From JAWLHK01 sp041690355 [NCBI: bacterium] (GTDB taxonomy: Bacteria; J088; JAWLBW01), in contig JAWLHK010000011.1 in assembly GCA_041690355.1 (NCBI GenBank), forward strand, positions 1 to 64,000: a stretch of 64,000 nucleotides of DNA, read 5' to 3'. The translations under genes and the position numbers were made by a program. Of the stretch, positions 33,657 to 42,173 are shown one piece after another. Numbering within the stretch: position 1 is the stretch's first letter; every line of letters starts with the position of its first letter. The notes under the pieces are model-generated. The model was not told where the DNA came from and made no database searches. It saw nothing but the letters and a program-made list of their open reading frames with translations.

Positions 33657-35672
33657 TCATCGCGTACCCTCTCTGCGCTGCATGCGGAAACCCACCCGCC
33701 GGTCGTCCGCCCGCTCGTCGTCAGACTGCCCGCGCGCGACGCGCTGATAGACCGTGATGGTCGTCGCGATCTTCGCCTCGGGAACCCCCCGCTTGATCAG
33801 CTCGCGCACGACGTTCTCGGCGCGCTCGGCGGCGAACCGGATGTTGACGTCGCGCGATCCGATGACGTCGGCACGCCCCTCGACGATGACGCGCATCAGG
33901 TTCGGGTCGTCTCTGAGCATCTCGGCCAGCCGGTCGAACGCCGGATAGGCGCGCGGATCGATCTCGGCCGAGGCGAACTTGAAGAAGATCGGCGACTCCA
34001 GGCGCTCGGGAACGGGTTCTTCCTTCACCAGCCATTCCCGCCGTTCAGCCTCTTCTTCGGCGTCGCGCTTCGCGGCTTTGGCGGCCCGCGCCGCCGGCGT
34101 TTCGGGCGCCGGAACCGAGGGCAGGCTGACTGCCGGCGCCGGCACCGGAGGCGGCGTCAGCACCGGTACGGGCACGGGGGGCACTTCGGGCGCGGGCGCG
34201 GGCGTGACCGCGACGGCCGGTGCGGGCACGGGAGCCTGGGCCGGAGCGGTGACGGGCTTCGGCGTCTCGATCACGACCGGGCGCAGCACCGGGGCCGGGC
34301 GCAGCACAAGGCGGTCGAAAACCACCTCCTTGCCGAGGCGCACCACGAAGGTGCGCCGCTCCGTGATGAAACCGGGGGCCGAGACCGTCATGGCGTAGGC
34401 GTTCGGCGGAAGCTCGAAGGAGAACAGCCCCGACTTCGCATCGCTCGTGAACCGTCCTGCCCCCTCGATCGCGAGCACGGCGTCGCCCGGGCGCTCGCCT
34501 TTGATGACCAGCCCGCGCACGCCCCCCGCGTTGCGCGGCAGCGCGTAACTGCGGGCGATGAGCTGCGCAGGCTCGATGCTCACGACGTCGGTGACCGGAA
34601 GATAGCCGGGCGCCTCCAGGGCGAGCAGGTACCGGCCGGGTTTACCGTCATAGCGCAGGCGGCCGTTGGCCTCCGGTTCGAGCGTCCGACCGTCGAGGGT
34701 CGCGCGCAGCCCGGCGACGCTCTTGCCGCTCGAGGCATCGGTCACGACGGCGGCGAACGAGCCGGGGGGCGGGAACAGGGCCTTCCAGATCGCCCCCACC
34801 GGCACGCTGTATTGAAGATTGAGTCCCATGCGCCAGGGGGGCTCGGCGGGCAGCGCGGCAGAACCGGTTCCCCACAGGCGGATGTCGGCGTGGGCCACCG
34901 TGGTCAGGCCCGGCAGTCCGGCCGGCATGGCCACCCCCGGGCTGAGCCGTTGCGGGCTCTGCTCGCCGGCGTAATATTCCGTGGAATAGACGAGATAGGG
35001 TCGGACATGCCGGGTCTGCCAGGCCACGCCGGTGCGCAGCGCGAGAGCGTCCTTATCCGGCTTCTGCCAGGCGAAGGCCCGCACCGCCGTCGGCACGGCC
35101 CCCAGATCCACCGCCGATTCGCCGATCCAGCCGGCCTGCAGCGCGATTTCGAGCGGACCGGGAAACCAGGAGCCGAGCGCCCAGAGCCCCGGCGCGGCGC
35201 CGCCAGCCCCTTCGTAGTGGCGCCCCTGCACGAGCAGACCGGCCGACCACTCCCGGTTGAACGCGTAACCGTATTTTGCGGAAAACAGCGCGTCGCCCCC
35301 CGCCCGCACCGTCTGCGGATCGACGAACTGGCTGCGGGTGCGCAGAAACCGGCTCTGCAGCGCAAGCTCCCAGCCCTGCGGCCCCGCGGCCGAGAAGCCG
35401 AGAAAGCCGCGCGCCTGCCACGCATCGTCCCCCTCGTAGACGATGCCGTCGCGGCGGGTATAGTCCGCATCGGTGAACACGCGCAGCGTGTAGTCGACGG
35501 GACGCGACGACGTCACGGCGCCGAATCCCGAAGTCCCGTCGCGCGAGAGTGTATCGATGGGACCTGCCGGATTCGCCGAGACCGGACCGGGCCCGAGGCA
35601 CAGGACGGCCAGCAACAGAGGAAAAACGTTGCGTACCCGCAACCAGAAACTATGGTGCCACCTGCCGGACAT
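33657..35672 (-). CDS. OmpA-family outer membrane protein with proline-rich linker
   Basis: This 671-residue protein has a signal peptide (about 1-33) and a barrel-like N-terminal region (about 40-310). Two carboxypeptidase-regulatory-like/PEGA beta domains follow (about 320-460), then a long Pro/Ala/Val linker (about 465-535). The C-terminal OmpA domain has PIFFKFASAEIDPRAYPAFDRLAEML, VEGRADVIGSRDVNIRFAAERAENV. The NxxLSxxRA-type peptidoglycan motif is altered to NIRFAAERA. It anchors the envelope to peptidoglycan and lies upstream of the FG-GAP lipoprotein, possibly acting with it. Confidence 0.8.
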   Translation of the reverse strand: MSGRWHHSFWLRVRNVFPLLLAVLCLGPGPVSANPAGPIDTLSRDGTSGFGAVTSSRPVDYTLRVFTDADYTRRDGIVYEGDDAWQARGFLGFSAAGPQGWELALQSRFLRTRSQFVDPQTVRAGGDALFSAKYGYAFNREWSAGLLVQGRHYEGAGGAAPGLWALGSWFPGPLEIALQAGWIGESAVDLGAVPTAVRAFAWQKPDKDALALRTGVAWQTRHVRPYLVYSTEYYAGEQSPQRLSPGVAMPAGLPGLTTVAHADIRLWGTGSAALPAEPPWRMGLNLQYSVPVGAIWKALFPPPGSFAAVVTDASSGKSVAGLRATLDGRTLEPEANGRLRYDGKPGRYLLALEAPGYLPVTDVVSIEPAQLIARSYALPRNAGGVRGLVIKGERPGDAVLAIEGAGRFTSDAKSGLFSFELPPNAYAMTVSAPGFITERRTFVVRLGKEVVFDRLVLRPAPVLRPVVIETPKPVTAPAQAPVPAPAVAVTPAPAPEVPPVPVPVLTPPPVPAPAVSLPSVPAPETPAARAAKAAKRDAEEEAERREWLVKEEPVPERLESPIFFKFASAEIDPRAYPAFDRLAEMLRDDPNLMRVIVEGRADVIGSRDVNIRFAAERAENVVRELIKRGVPEAKIATTITVYQRVARGQSDDERADDRRVGFRMQRREGTR

Positions 35673-35820
35673 TCCAGCCCGTCACTCCAGGAAAAGAAAA
35701 CAGTTCGCCCATATCCTACCCGATTGCACAGCGAATGAAAAAGCAAAGCGGAGGTATGGATAAGACGCAGGCGGCCGTCATACCGTTCAATTGCCCTGGC
35801 GGCCACCTCCCGAAAGGTCG

Positions 35821-36687
35821 CTAGGCGCGCCGGCGCCGGCGCAACCACCAGGCCAGAAGCGCGCCGGCGACGAGAAACGGCCAGAGGCGGACGAAGAACA
35901 GGGCCACCGAAATGACCGCAGAGATCCCCTCGCGAAAGGCACGCTGGACGGCTTTGATCAGCGAACCGCCGAAAACGAATGATCCCTCGATCTCCTGATA
36001 GGCCGAGAGGTGCACGGTGGCGAGATCGACCTGCTGATCGAGCATCTTGAGGATCGCCTCCATGCTTTCGATCTGCTCGCGCACGTTGGCGAGCTGGGCC
36101 TCGATGGCGACCATGTCTTCGACGGTTCGCGCCTGGGCCAGCAGCTGCAGATAGCGCTTTTCGAGCTCCCGGCGGGCATGGAGCCGCGCCTCGGTATCGA
36201 CGTACTGCTCGGTCACGTCGTCGAGGGTCAGCGCCCGCTGCTCGACATACGCGGCCCCGGCAGTCAGGGTCTCCAGAAACGTATCGAGCTTCTCGCTCGG
36301 CACGCGGATGGTCAGGTCGGCCGTGCGCCGGCTTTCGAACGCGTGCTCCATGAGCGACGCGACGTATCCGCCCGCCGCCCGGGCCGACTGCTGCACGAAG
36401 GGGACGAACTCGTCGAGGTCGTCGACACGTACCCGCAGCGAAGCGGTCTTCGCGATCTTCCGCTCGACGAGCGCGGCGTCACCGCCTCCTCTCACGTCGG
36501 GCGCGGGCATGGAGCGCGCTTCGTCGGCCACCATGCCGCGGGCAGCGGGCGGCGCCTCCATCATCATCGGTTCGCTCATCTCGGCCGCCCGCTTTCCTGC
36601 CGCAGGAAAAGAGGCCTCTTCTTCGCCGCCGCCGCACGCGGTCAGCAAGAGCAGAATAACAAACGGAACGGTACGCAACGCACGCAT
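35821..36687 (-). CDS. DUF4349 lipoprotein
   Basis: This 288-residue protein has lipobox LTAC (Cys18), a Met/Pro-rich linker (MSEPMMMEAPPA), and a DUF4349 domain (KTASLRVRVDDLDEF..., TADLTIRVPSEKLDTFLETL, VTEQYVDTEARLHARRELEKRYLQLL). A coiled-coil segment follows (VEDMVAIEAQLANVREQIESMEAIL). A C-terminal membrane helix ends in WWLRRRRRA. Having both a lipobox and a C-terminal helix is normal for this family. Function is unknown; envelope stress roles have been proposed. Confidence 0.8.
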   Translation of the reverse strand: MRALRTVPFVILLLLTACGGGEEEASFPAAGKRAAEMSEPMMMEAPPAARGMVADEARSMPAPDVRGGGDAALVERKIAKTASLRVRVDDLDEFVPFVQQSARAAGGYVASLMEHAFESRRTADLTIRVPSEKLDTFLETLTAGAAYVEQRALTLDDVTEQYVDTEARLHARRELEKRYLQLLAQARTVEDMVAIEAQLANVREQIESMEAILKMLDQQVDLATVHLSAYQEIEGSFVFGGSLIKAVQRAFREGISAVISVALFFVRLWPFLVAGALLAWWLRRRRRA

Positions 36688-36724
36688 GGCTTTCCCCTGA
36701 TGCGCCGGAATCGCCGGCGCGCCC

Positions 36725-37699
36725 TCATATCGTAATGACCGCTTTGCCCTTCACTTTACGGTCGAGCATGTCCTGCAGCGCATCGGGCACCCGGGCGAGC
36801 GGATACGTCGCGCTCACGGCCGGCTTCAGCTTCCCCTCGCGCCACCAGCCCATCAGCTCGGCGAAGTGTTCCGCATTCCGCTGCGGGTCGCGGGCGGTGA
36901 AGGCGCCCCAGAAGACCCCGGTGATGGAGCAGCTCTTGAGCAGCGTCAGATTGAGCGGAATCTTCGGAATTTCGCCGGCGGCGAAGCCGACGACGAGATA
37001 CCGGCCGTACCAGGCGGTTGCGCGGATCGCCGGCTCGGAATAGGGTCCGCCGACGGGGTCGTAAACGACGTCGGCCCCTTCGCCGCCGGTCAGGGCGCGG
37101 ATGCGGTCTTTCAGGTTCTCTTCCGAATAATTGATGACCTCGTCGGCGCCGTGCTCCCGGCAGAACGCGAGCTTCTCGGCGCTCGAGGCGGCGGCGATGA
37201 CACGGGCGCCCATGAGCTTGCCGAGTTCCACGGCAGCGATCCCAACCCCCCCGGCCGCGCCGAGCACGAGTAGCGACTCGCCCGGCTTGATCGTCGCGCG
37301 ATCCTTGAGCGCATAGTGCGAGGTGCCGTAGGCGAAGAGGAAGGCGGCAGCGTCGGCGAAATCCATTCCATCGGGAATGGGGACAAGCTGGTGTTCGTCG
37401 GCGAGCACCTGTTCGGCGAAGCCGCCCCAGCCGAGAATGGCGATGACGCGATCCCCCTCGCGGAACCGGGAGACCCCTTCGCCGACCTTGCGGATCACGC
37501 CGGCAATCTCGCCGCCCGGGCTGAACGGCGGCGGCGGCTTGAACTGGTACTTTCCCTGAATGATCAGGGTGTCGGGAAAGTTGACGCCGGCGGCCTTCAC
37601 GTCGACGACGACCTGCCCTCGGGCGGGCTCGGGATCTGGAAGGTCGAGCAGCTTGAGGTTCTGCGGCGGACCGTACGAGTCACAGACGATGGCTTTCAT
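36725..37699 (-). CDS. NADPH:quinone oxidoreductase, zinc-independent MDR family
   Basis: This 324-residue medium-chain dehydrogenase/reductase lacks the zinc-ligand Cys set and has VKAAGVNFPDTLIIQGKYQ, the quinone-reductase block. The Rossmann motif LGAAGGVGIAAVELGKLMGA (about 143-162) precedes ADVVYDPVGG and the C-terminal KVKGKAVITI. It should reduce quinones or enoyl substrates with NADPH in the cytosol. Full length and intact. It is 37 bases upstream of the DUF4349 gene and may share a transcript. Confidence 0.85.
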   Translation of the reverse strand: MKAIVCDSYGPPQNLKLLDLPDPEPARGQVVVDVKAAGVNFPDTLIIQGKYQFKPPPPFSPGGEIAGVIRKVGEGVSRFREGDRVIAILGWGGFAEQVLADEHQLVPIPDGMDFADAAAFLFAYGTSHYALKDRATIKPGESLLVLGAAGGVGIAAVELGKLMGARVIAAASSAEKLAFCREHGADEVINYSEENLKDRIRALTGGEGADVVYDPVGGPYSEPAIRATAWYGRYLVVGFAAGEIPKIPLNLTLLKSCSITGVFWGAFTARDPQRNAEHFAELMGWWREGKLKPAVSATYPLARVPDALQDMLDRKVKGKAVITI

Positions 37700-37756
37700 G
37701 GCACATATTATCCCGCAAGGCGCTCCGCCGCGAAAGCGATAAGAGGGGAATCCCGA

Positions 37757-37836
37757 TGCAGAGCGCCAGCGCCAAGCGCCAAGCCCTGAGCGCCGAGCGC
37801 CGAGCGTCGTACACTGAGCGCCAAGGAAGCCGGCAA
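37757..37836 (+). repeat. AGCGCCA-type heptamer array
   Basis: Units AGCGCCA, GCGCCAA, AGCCCTG, AGCGCCG, AGCGTCG, ACACTGA and similar step at 7 bp to about 37824. AAGGAAGCCGGCAA follows, and then the inverted-end element takes the place of the usual core. Confidence 0.65.
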
Positions 37837-37966
37837 CCGTTCGTGTCGAGCCGACGGTGGAAGGCAGCCCCTGAAACGACGGCGAGACAGCTGCGAGGGT
37901 TTCCCAAGTGCGACCTCTCGCTGTCGACCTGCACCCTGTTCCGGTCGGTCAGCTCGAGGCGAACGG
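37837..37966 (+). repeat. 130-bp inverted-end element, copy 1
   Basis: Ends are CCGTTCGTGTCGAGC and GCTCGAGGCGAACGG, inverted copies matching at 13 of 15 positions. The interior carries GACGGCGAGACAG and GACCTCTCGCTGTCGACCT, shared with the copies at 39668 and 53723. No coding capacity is seen, so it resembles a MITE or extragenic palindrome. Confidence 0.75.
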
Positions 37967-38004
37967 TGTGAAGTGGTCAATCGTAAAACTGTAGATTGTC
38001 AATT
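37967..38004 (+). repeat. TCGTAAA-type heptamer run
   Basis: GTCAATC, GTAAAAC, TGTAGAT, TGTCAAT units at 7 bp follow the element directly, in the place normally held by the second array. Confidence 0.5.
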
Positions 38005-38066
38005 CAGGTGCGCACCCTCGGTGTCGAACTACACTCTGCTCCGTTCGGTCAGCTCGGGACGAACGG
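38005..38066 (+). repeat. Half copy of the inverted-end element
   Basis: It corresponds to the right half of the 130-bp element: CCTCGGTGTCGAACT in place of CTCTCGCTGTCGACCT, then CGGTCAGCTCGGGACGAACGG. It is more diverged than the full copies. Confidence 0.6.
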
Positions 38067-38190
38067 GAGGAGTCGCTGGACGCTGGGCGCTAGGCGCTGG
38101 GCGTGCTTGCCGGCCAATCGTCAATCGTAAATCGTCAATTGTCAATTCTTCGTAACTCGTCACTCGTAACTCGTCACTCAGGGCGACCTC
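38067..38190 (+). repeat. Composite heptamer module
   Basis: CGCTGGA, CGCTGGG, CGCTAGG, CGCTGGG units (38074-38102) lead to TGCTTGCCGGCC. TCGTCAA/TCGTAAA units (38118-38148) and CGTAACT/CGTCACT units (38151-38179) follow. It lacks the left half of the core. Confidence 0.7.
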
Positions 38191-38293
38191 GGTGGCCGGG
38201 CTCCGATTCGCGTACCCGATGGGAAAATTGGTTCGTCTTGCCCGCGCCCCCGGTTCCTGTTTCCATGGATCGATTGATTGCCAGCACTCTGCC

Positions 38294-38325
38294 ACGAATA
38301 ACGAAAAACTCGAAACTGAAAACGC
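38294..38325 (+). repeat. AT-rich heptamer run at the MFS start
   Basis: ACGAATA, ACGAAAA, ACTCGAA, ACTGAAA steps at 7 bp end one base before the ATG of the MFS gene. This run therefore forms its 5' untranslated region. Confidence 0.5.
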
Positions 38326-38326
38326 G

Positions 38327-39547
38327 ATGTCCCCCAGCTACTCCGAGCGCAAACTGATCTTTCTGCTCGGTTCCATCCAGTTCATCAACATCCTCGATTT
38401 CATGATGGTCATGCCGCTGGGCCCCGATTTCGCCCAGGCCATCGGCATCCCTAACTCGCACCTGGGGGTCGTCGGCGGCAGCTACACGGCCGCGGCCGCC
38501 GTATCGGGGCTCGTCTCGTCGCGGTTTCTCGACCGCTTCGATCGCAAGAAGGCGCTCATGGTGGCGCTGCTGGGGCTCGTGGTCGGCACCGCCGCCGGCG
38601 GATTCTCGGTGGGGCTCTACTCCATGCTCGCCTCGCGCATCTTCGCGGGCATCTTCGGGGGACCGGCCTCGTCGCTGGCCCTCTCCGTCGTCGCCGACGT
38701 GATTCCCCCCGAGCGACGCGGCAAGGCCATGGGGGCGGTCATGGGGGCCTTTGCCGCCGCCTCGGTCTTCGGGGTTCCGGCGGGGCTCGAGCTTGCGCGG
38801 CTCGGCGGCTGGCGCATGCCGTTCTTCGCCGTCGCCGCGGCGGGCCTCTTCGTGCTCCTGGCCGGCACGCGCCTGTTGCCCAACCTGACCGGCCACATCC
38901 AGGCGACGCGCGGACCGATCATTCCCATGCGCACCTTTCTGGGCAGGCCCACAGTGCTGCTCATGCTCACGGCAACCGGCACGCTGATGCTCGCCAACTT
39001 CGCCATCATCCCGAACTTCGCGGCCTACTACCAGTTCAACCTCGATTACCCGCGTGACCGGCTGGGGCTGCTCTACATGGTGGGGGGCCTGTGCAGCTTC
39101 TTCGCCATGCGCATGGCGGGGCGGGCCGCCGATCGCTATGGTTCGACGGCGGTGGCGGCGTTCGGCACGTTCTTCTGGTCGGTGTCGGTCGTGTTCTCGT
39201 TTCTCCTGCACCTGCCGGCCGTGCCGATCATGCTGCTCTTCGTGTTCTTCATGGTCGCCGGTAGCTTCCGCATGGTCCCCATGACGAGCCTGTCGTCGCG
39301 CGTCCCGCAGGCCGGCGAGCGCGCCCGCTTTCTGTCGCTGCAGTCGGCCGTGCAGCACATCGGCTCGGCGCTCGGCGCCATGGCGGCGGCGCTCTTTCTG
39401 CAGGAACTTCCCGACGGCAAGCTGCTCGGGATGGACCGGGTCGCCCTGGGCGCGCTGGCGCTGGCCGCATTTCTTCCGCTCCTCGTCTGGCAGGTCGAGC
39501 GCCGCGTGCGCGGGGAGGAATCCAAGGCGAGCACTGTGGGTACTTGA
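38327..39547 (+). CDS. MFS transporter, 12-helix
   Basis: This 406-residue major facilitator has about 12 hydrophobic helices. The loop 2-3 signature appears as SSRFLDRFDRKKALMVALL (about 63-81), and helix 5 region GVPAGLELARLGGWRMPFF resembles the arabinose-efflux/AraJ-YdhP type. A second-half loop has GRAADRYG. It should be a proton-driven exporter of small molecules. ATG 38327 is chosen because upstream codons fall in repeats. Its leader is an AT-rich heptamer run. Confidence 0.8.
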   Translation: MSPSYSERKLIFLLGSIQFINILDFMMVMPLGPDFAQAIGIPNSHLGVVGGSYTAAAAVSGLVSSRFLDRFDRKKALMVALLGLVVGTAAGGFSVGLYSMLASRIFAGIFGGPASSLALSVVADVIPPERRGKAMGAVMGAFAAASVFGVPAGLELARLGGWRMPFFAVAAAGLFVLLAGTRLLPNLTGHIQATRGPIIPMRTFLGRPTVLLMLTATGTLMLANFAIIPNFAAYYQFNLDYPRDRLGLLYMVGGLCSFFAMRMAGRAADRYGSTAVAAFGTFFWSVSVVFSFLLHLPAVPIMLLFVFFMVAGSFRMVPMTSLSSRVPQAGERARFLSLQSAVQHIGSALGAMAAALFLQELPDGKLLGMDRVALGALALAAFLPLLVWQVERRVRGEESKASTVGT

Positions 39548-39667
39548 GCGCGAGTCGCGTGTCCAGAATCGCGAGTTTTCAGTCTCCAGTCGTCAATCCA
39601 AAGTCTGTACCCGCGCACTTGTTTCCCCGTCATCTCTCGCGAGAAACTCACGCCAGAATGCCCACTT
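39545..39667 (+). repeat. Degenerate heptamer region
   Basis: Traces of 7-bp steps (GCGCGAG, TCGCGTG, TCCAGAA, TCGCGAG, then CAGTCTC, CAGTCGT) follow the MFS stop. The pattern is weaker than elsewhere and may be an old array. Confidence 0.35.
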
Positions 39668-39794
39668 CCGTTCGTGTCGAGCGGACGGCGAAGGCAGAGC
39701 CTGAGCGACGGCGAGACAGCCGCGAGGATTCCCGGGTGCGACCTCTCGCTGTCGACCTCCACCCTGTTCCGGTCCGTCAGCTCGAGGCGAACGG
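39668..39794 (+). repeat. 127-bp inverted-end element, copy 2
   Basis: Ends CCGTTCGTGTCGAGC and GCTCGAGGCGAACGG are identical to copy 1. The interior differs at scattered positions and is 3 bases shorter. It lies between degenerate heptamer stretches. Confidence 0.75.
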
Positions 39795-39812
39795 AACTCG
39801 GGTAGAAGAATA

Positions 39813-39838
39813 TGGCGCCCCAGCGCCCAGCGTCTAGT
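39813..39838 (+). repeat. Short CCCAGCG heptamer array
   Basis: GCCCCAGCGCCCAGCG followed by TCTAGTGACT; the units CCCAGCG repeat at 7 bp and end 2 bases before the stop codon of mutY (39841). Confidence 0.45.
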
Positions 39839-39840
39839 GA

Positions 39841-40884
39841 CTAAAGGAGCCTTGGCTCGCACAAAAAGCGTACGACCGGCTGAAAGGCCGTGGGAATCGG
39901 CTCGTCGGACAGCTCCGGAAGCGGAACCCACTTGCCCTGCGCGTCCCGGGGGGGCGGAGCGGAAACTTCGCGGACCGAAGCCTTCCACGTGCGGTGCGTG
40001 AAGACGTGCGTGTAGCGCAACACCTCGCGCCCCTCCCCTTCACTTTCCCCGTCACTCTTCCCTTCATTTTCGACGACAGGGAATCCCCACAAGCCCGCGA
40101 GCAGCCCCTGGGCGGGGCGCCGCTCGAGCCACACCCGGTTCCCCTCGCGGAAGACCAGGACGGTAACCGCCAGCTCCACATGGCGCGCGGCCTTCGCCTT
40201 GGCCGGACGCAGGAGCTGCGTCCCCTTTTCACGCGCGCGGCAGAAGCCCGCCACCGGGCATTCGTCGCAGCGCGGGGCGCGCGGCGTGCAGATCGTGGCG
40301 CCCAGTTCCATGAGCGCCTGGTTCCAGTCGCCGGGGCGCTCCGGGTCGACCCAGCGATCCGCTTCGCCCGACTGGAGATACGTGCGGATATCCTCGAGGG
40401 ACCGCTTGTCGTCGAGCCACCGGGCGAAGACGCGGATGACGTTGCCGTCCACCGCCGACACGGGCAGGCCAAAGGCGATGCTCCCCACGGCCCCCGCCGT
40501 GTACGCGCCGAGGCCGGGAATCGACCGCAGGTCCGCCAGCGTGCGCGGAAGCGTTCCCCCAAAGCGCTCGACCACCTCGCGCGCCCCCCGCCGGAGCAAC
40601 GCCACGCGACGGTAGTAGCCGAGCCCCTGCCATAAACGATGCAACGTATCCTCGTCCGCAGCGGCCAGCGCGCGGATGTCGGGGAGCGCGGCAAGGAACC
40701 GCTCGTAGTACGGGATCACCGTGGCGACCCGCGTCTGCTGAAGCATGACCTCGCTGACCCAGATGGCGTACGGATCGTTCGTCCGGCGCCAGGGGAGATC
40801 GCGGCAGGCCCGGTCGAACCAGGCGAGCAGCGTCCGGCGGATTTCCGCGAGGGCGGCCGCGTCGACCTTGCGCCCGCGGGCCAC
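39841..40884 (-). CDS. mutY: A/G-specific adenine glycosylase MutY
   Basis: This 347-residue protein removes adenine opposite 8-oxoguanine. Catalytic Glu45 lies in SEVMLQQT and Asp146 in VDGNVIRV. The helix-hairpin-helix region is SIPGLGAYTAGAV (121-133). The [4Fe-4S] ligands are Cys199, Cys206, Cys209 and Cys215 (C-x6-C-x2-C-x5-C). A C-terminal NUDIX-like 8-oxoG recognition domain spans about 235-345. The start is GTG 40884, directly abutting the sfsA stop, so the two share a transcript. An acidic insert (ENEGKSDGESEGEG) within the NUDIX part is unusual. Confidence 0.95.
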   Translation of the reverse strand: MARGRKVDAAALAEIRRTLLAWFDRACRDLPWRRTNDPYAIWVSEVMLQQTRVATVIPYYERFLAALPDIRALAAADEDTLHRLWQGLGYYRRVALLRRGAREVVERFGGTLPRTLADLRSIPGLGAYTAGAVGSIAFGLPVSAVDGNVIRVFARWLDDKRSLEDIRTYLQSGEADRWVDPERPGDWNQALMELGATICTPRAPRCDECPVAGFCRAREKGTQLLRPAKAKAARHVELAVTVLVFREGNRVWLERRPAQGLLAGLWGFPVVENEGKSDGESEGEGREVLRYTHVFTHRTWKASVREVSAPPPRDAQGKWVPLPELSDEPIPTAFQPVVRFLCEPRLL

Positions 40885-41598
40885 TCACGCCCCCTGCAGG
40901 TCGACGAGGGGGAGGATGCCGCAGAAGGCGATCCCCTTGCGGTCGACGGCGATGGACAGCGGGTACACTTCGACCCCCGCGGCGACCGCTTCCTGCAGCG
41001 CGGCGGTGTATGCGGGATCGATGTCGGCGGCGGGGCCGAACGCCGCGCAGTCGGAGCGGTGCACGAAGAAGAGCACGGCCGCCCGGTGCCCCTGCGCGCG
41101 CAGTTCGGCCAGCTCGCGCATGTGTTTCGCACCCCTCGCGGTGACGCTGTCGGGGAACCGGGCCACGCCGCCGTCGGCGAGGCTCACGTTCTTCACTTCC
41201 ACATAGGCGTCCGGAAGGCCGGGGCCCTGGAGGAAAAAGTCGAGGCGGGTCGCCTTCGAGATCGCGTATTCCGCGCGCACGGCGGTGTACGCGGCCAGCC
41301 CGGGAATCGCCTGGGCGCGCAGGAGTCCGCCGACGACCCGGTTGGGGATGCCCGTGTTCACGCCGACCCATGTGCGCCCGATGCGCACCGCTTCGAGCGT
41401 GTACGGAAGTTTCCGCTTCGGATTGGCGTCGTGGGAAACGAGCGCGGTGCTCCCCGGCCGGTTGCAGCCGAGCATCGAGCCGGAGTTGGGGACGTGCACC
41501 GTAACCGTTTCGCCGTCCAGGTCCACATCGGCGAGAAAGCGCTTGTAGCGCCGGAGCAGAACCCCTTCGCGAACGGGCCTTTCGAACGGGAACCGCAT
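40885..41598 (-). CDS. sfsA: SfsA family protein
   Basis: This 237-residue protein matches SfsA: an OB-like N-terminal part (EGVLLRRYKRFLADVDLDGE), HVPNSGSMLGCNRPGS (about 35-50), and a nuclease-like C-terminal domain (EVKNVSLADGGVARFPDSVTARGAKHMRELAEL). The E-V-K and DxxTxRGxKH residues match the family. SfsA binds DNA and is linked to sugar-fermentation stimulation in E. coli; its biochemical role is unsettled. It runs into mutY without a gap. Confidence 0.9.
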   Translation of the reverse strand: MRFPFERPVREGVLLRRYKRFLADVDLDGETVTVHVPNSGSMLGCNRPGSTALVSHDANPKRKLPYTLEAVRIGRTWVGVNTGIPNRVVGGLLRAQAIPGLAAYTAVRAEYAISKATRLDFFLQGPGLPDAYVEVKNVSLADGGVARFPDSVTARGAKHMRELAELRAQGHRAAVLFFVHRSDCAAFGPAADIDPAYTAALQEAVAAGVEVYPLSIAVDRKGIAFCGILPLVDLQGA

Positions 41599-41615
41599 TC
41601 CTGCATCCGCCCCGC

Positions 41616-42173
41616 TTACCAGAGGCCGAGTGCCCGCGTGAGCAGGATGCCGCTCACGGCCAGGTAGCCGAGCCAGGCCTGCCACTCCTTGTGCTTCTTC
41701 AGCATGAGGGCCGCGTCGTACTCCCCGAATCCGCGGAACTTCGTGAGCGCCGGCGCAAACCGGGGCACGCCGGAGTTCAGGTAGCCGGGCATCTCGTCGG
41801 GAAAGAGGCGCACGAGATCCCCCTCTTCCTTGCGGATGATCTGGTGATAGACGTACAGGTAGGCGATGACGAAGCCCACGGCGAACCAGGGGTTGCCCCC
41901 CATGACCGACACGCCGATGCCCGCGATGAAGCTGCCCACGTAGAGCGGGTTGCGCGTCATGGCATACGGGCCGTCGGTGGTCAGCACCTTGTTCTTGCGG
42001 ATGAGCCCGCTGCTCCACGCGCGCAGGGCGAGGCCGGGGATGCCCAGGGGGAACCCGATGGCGAGCGTCGTCCACGTCGGCCGCGAGAAGTAGAGAAACC
42101 CGAGCGCGAACAGGAAGCCGAGAAACACCCGGCGGCGGACGATGAACTGAATCAGTTTCTGCATGGGCTTCAC
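41616..42173 (-). CDS. Isoprenylcysteine carboxyl methyltransferase-like membrane protein
   Basis: This 185-residue integral membrane protein has four to five hydrophobic helices. The SAM-site motif is GPYAMTRNPLYVGSFIAGIG (about 68-87), followed by EEGDLVRLFPDEMPGYLNSGVPRF, as in ICMT/PEMT-type methyltransferases. The substrate is probably a lipid or lipid-linked sugar. Its ATG overlaps the stop of the GmhB-like gene by 4 bases, so they are coupled. A second ICMT-like gene lies on the other side of that phosphatase. Confidence 0.75.
   Translation of the reverse strand: MKPMQKLIQFIVRRRVFLGFLFALGFLYFSRPTWTTLAIGFPLGIPGLALRAWSSGLIRKNKVLTTDGPYAMTRNPLYVGSFIAGIGVSVMGGNPWFAVGFVIAYLYVYHQIIRKEEGDLVRLFPDEMPGYLNSGVPRFAPALTKFRGFGEYDAALMLKKHKEWQAWLGYLAVSGILLTRALGLW

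Larger units (their letters stand above)
37700..38326. other. Gene-free repeat-rich region
   Basis: This 627-base gap between the divergent quinone-reductase and MFS genes contains no gene. It is filled by heptamer arrays and by one complete and one half copy of the inverted-end element. It is the densest repeat site in the window; the parts are listed separately. Confidence 0.6.
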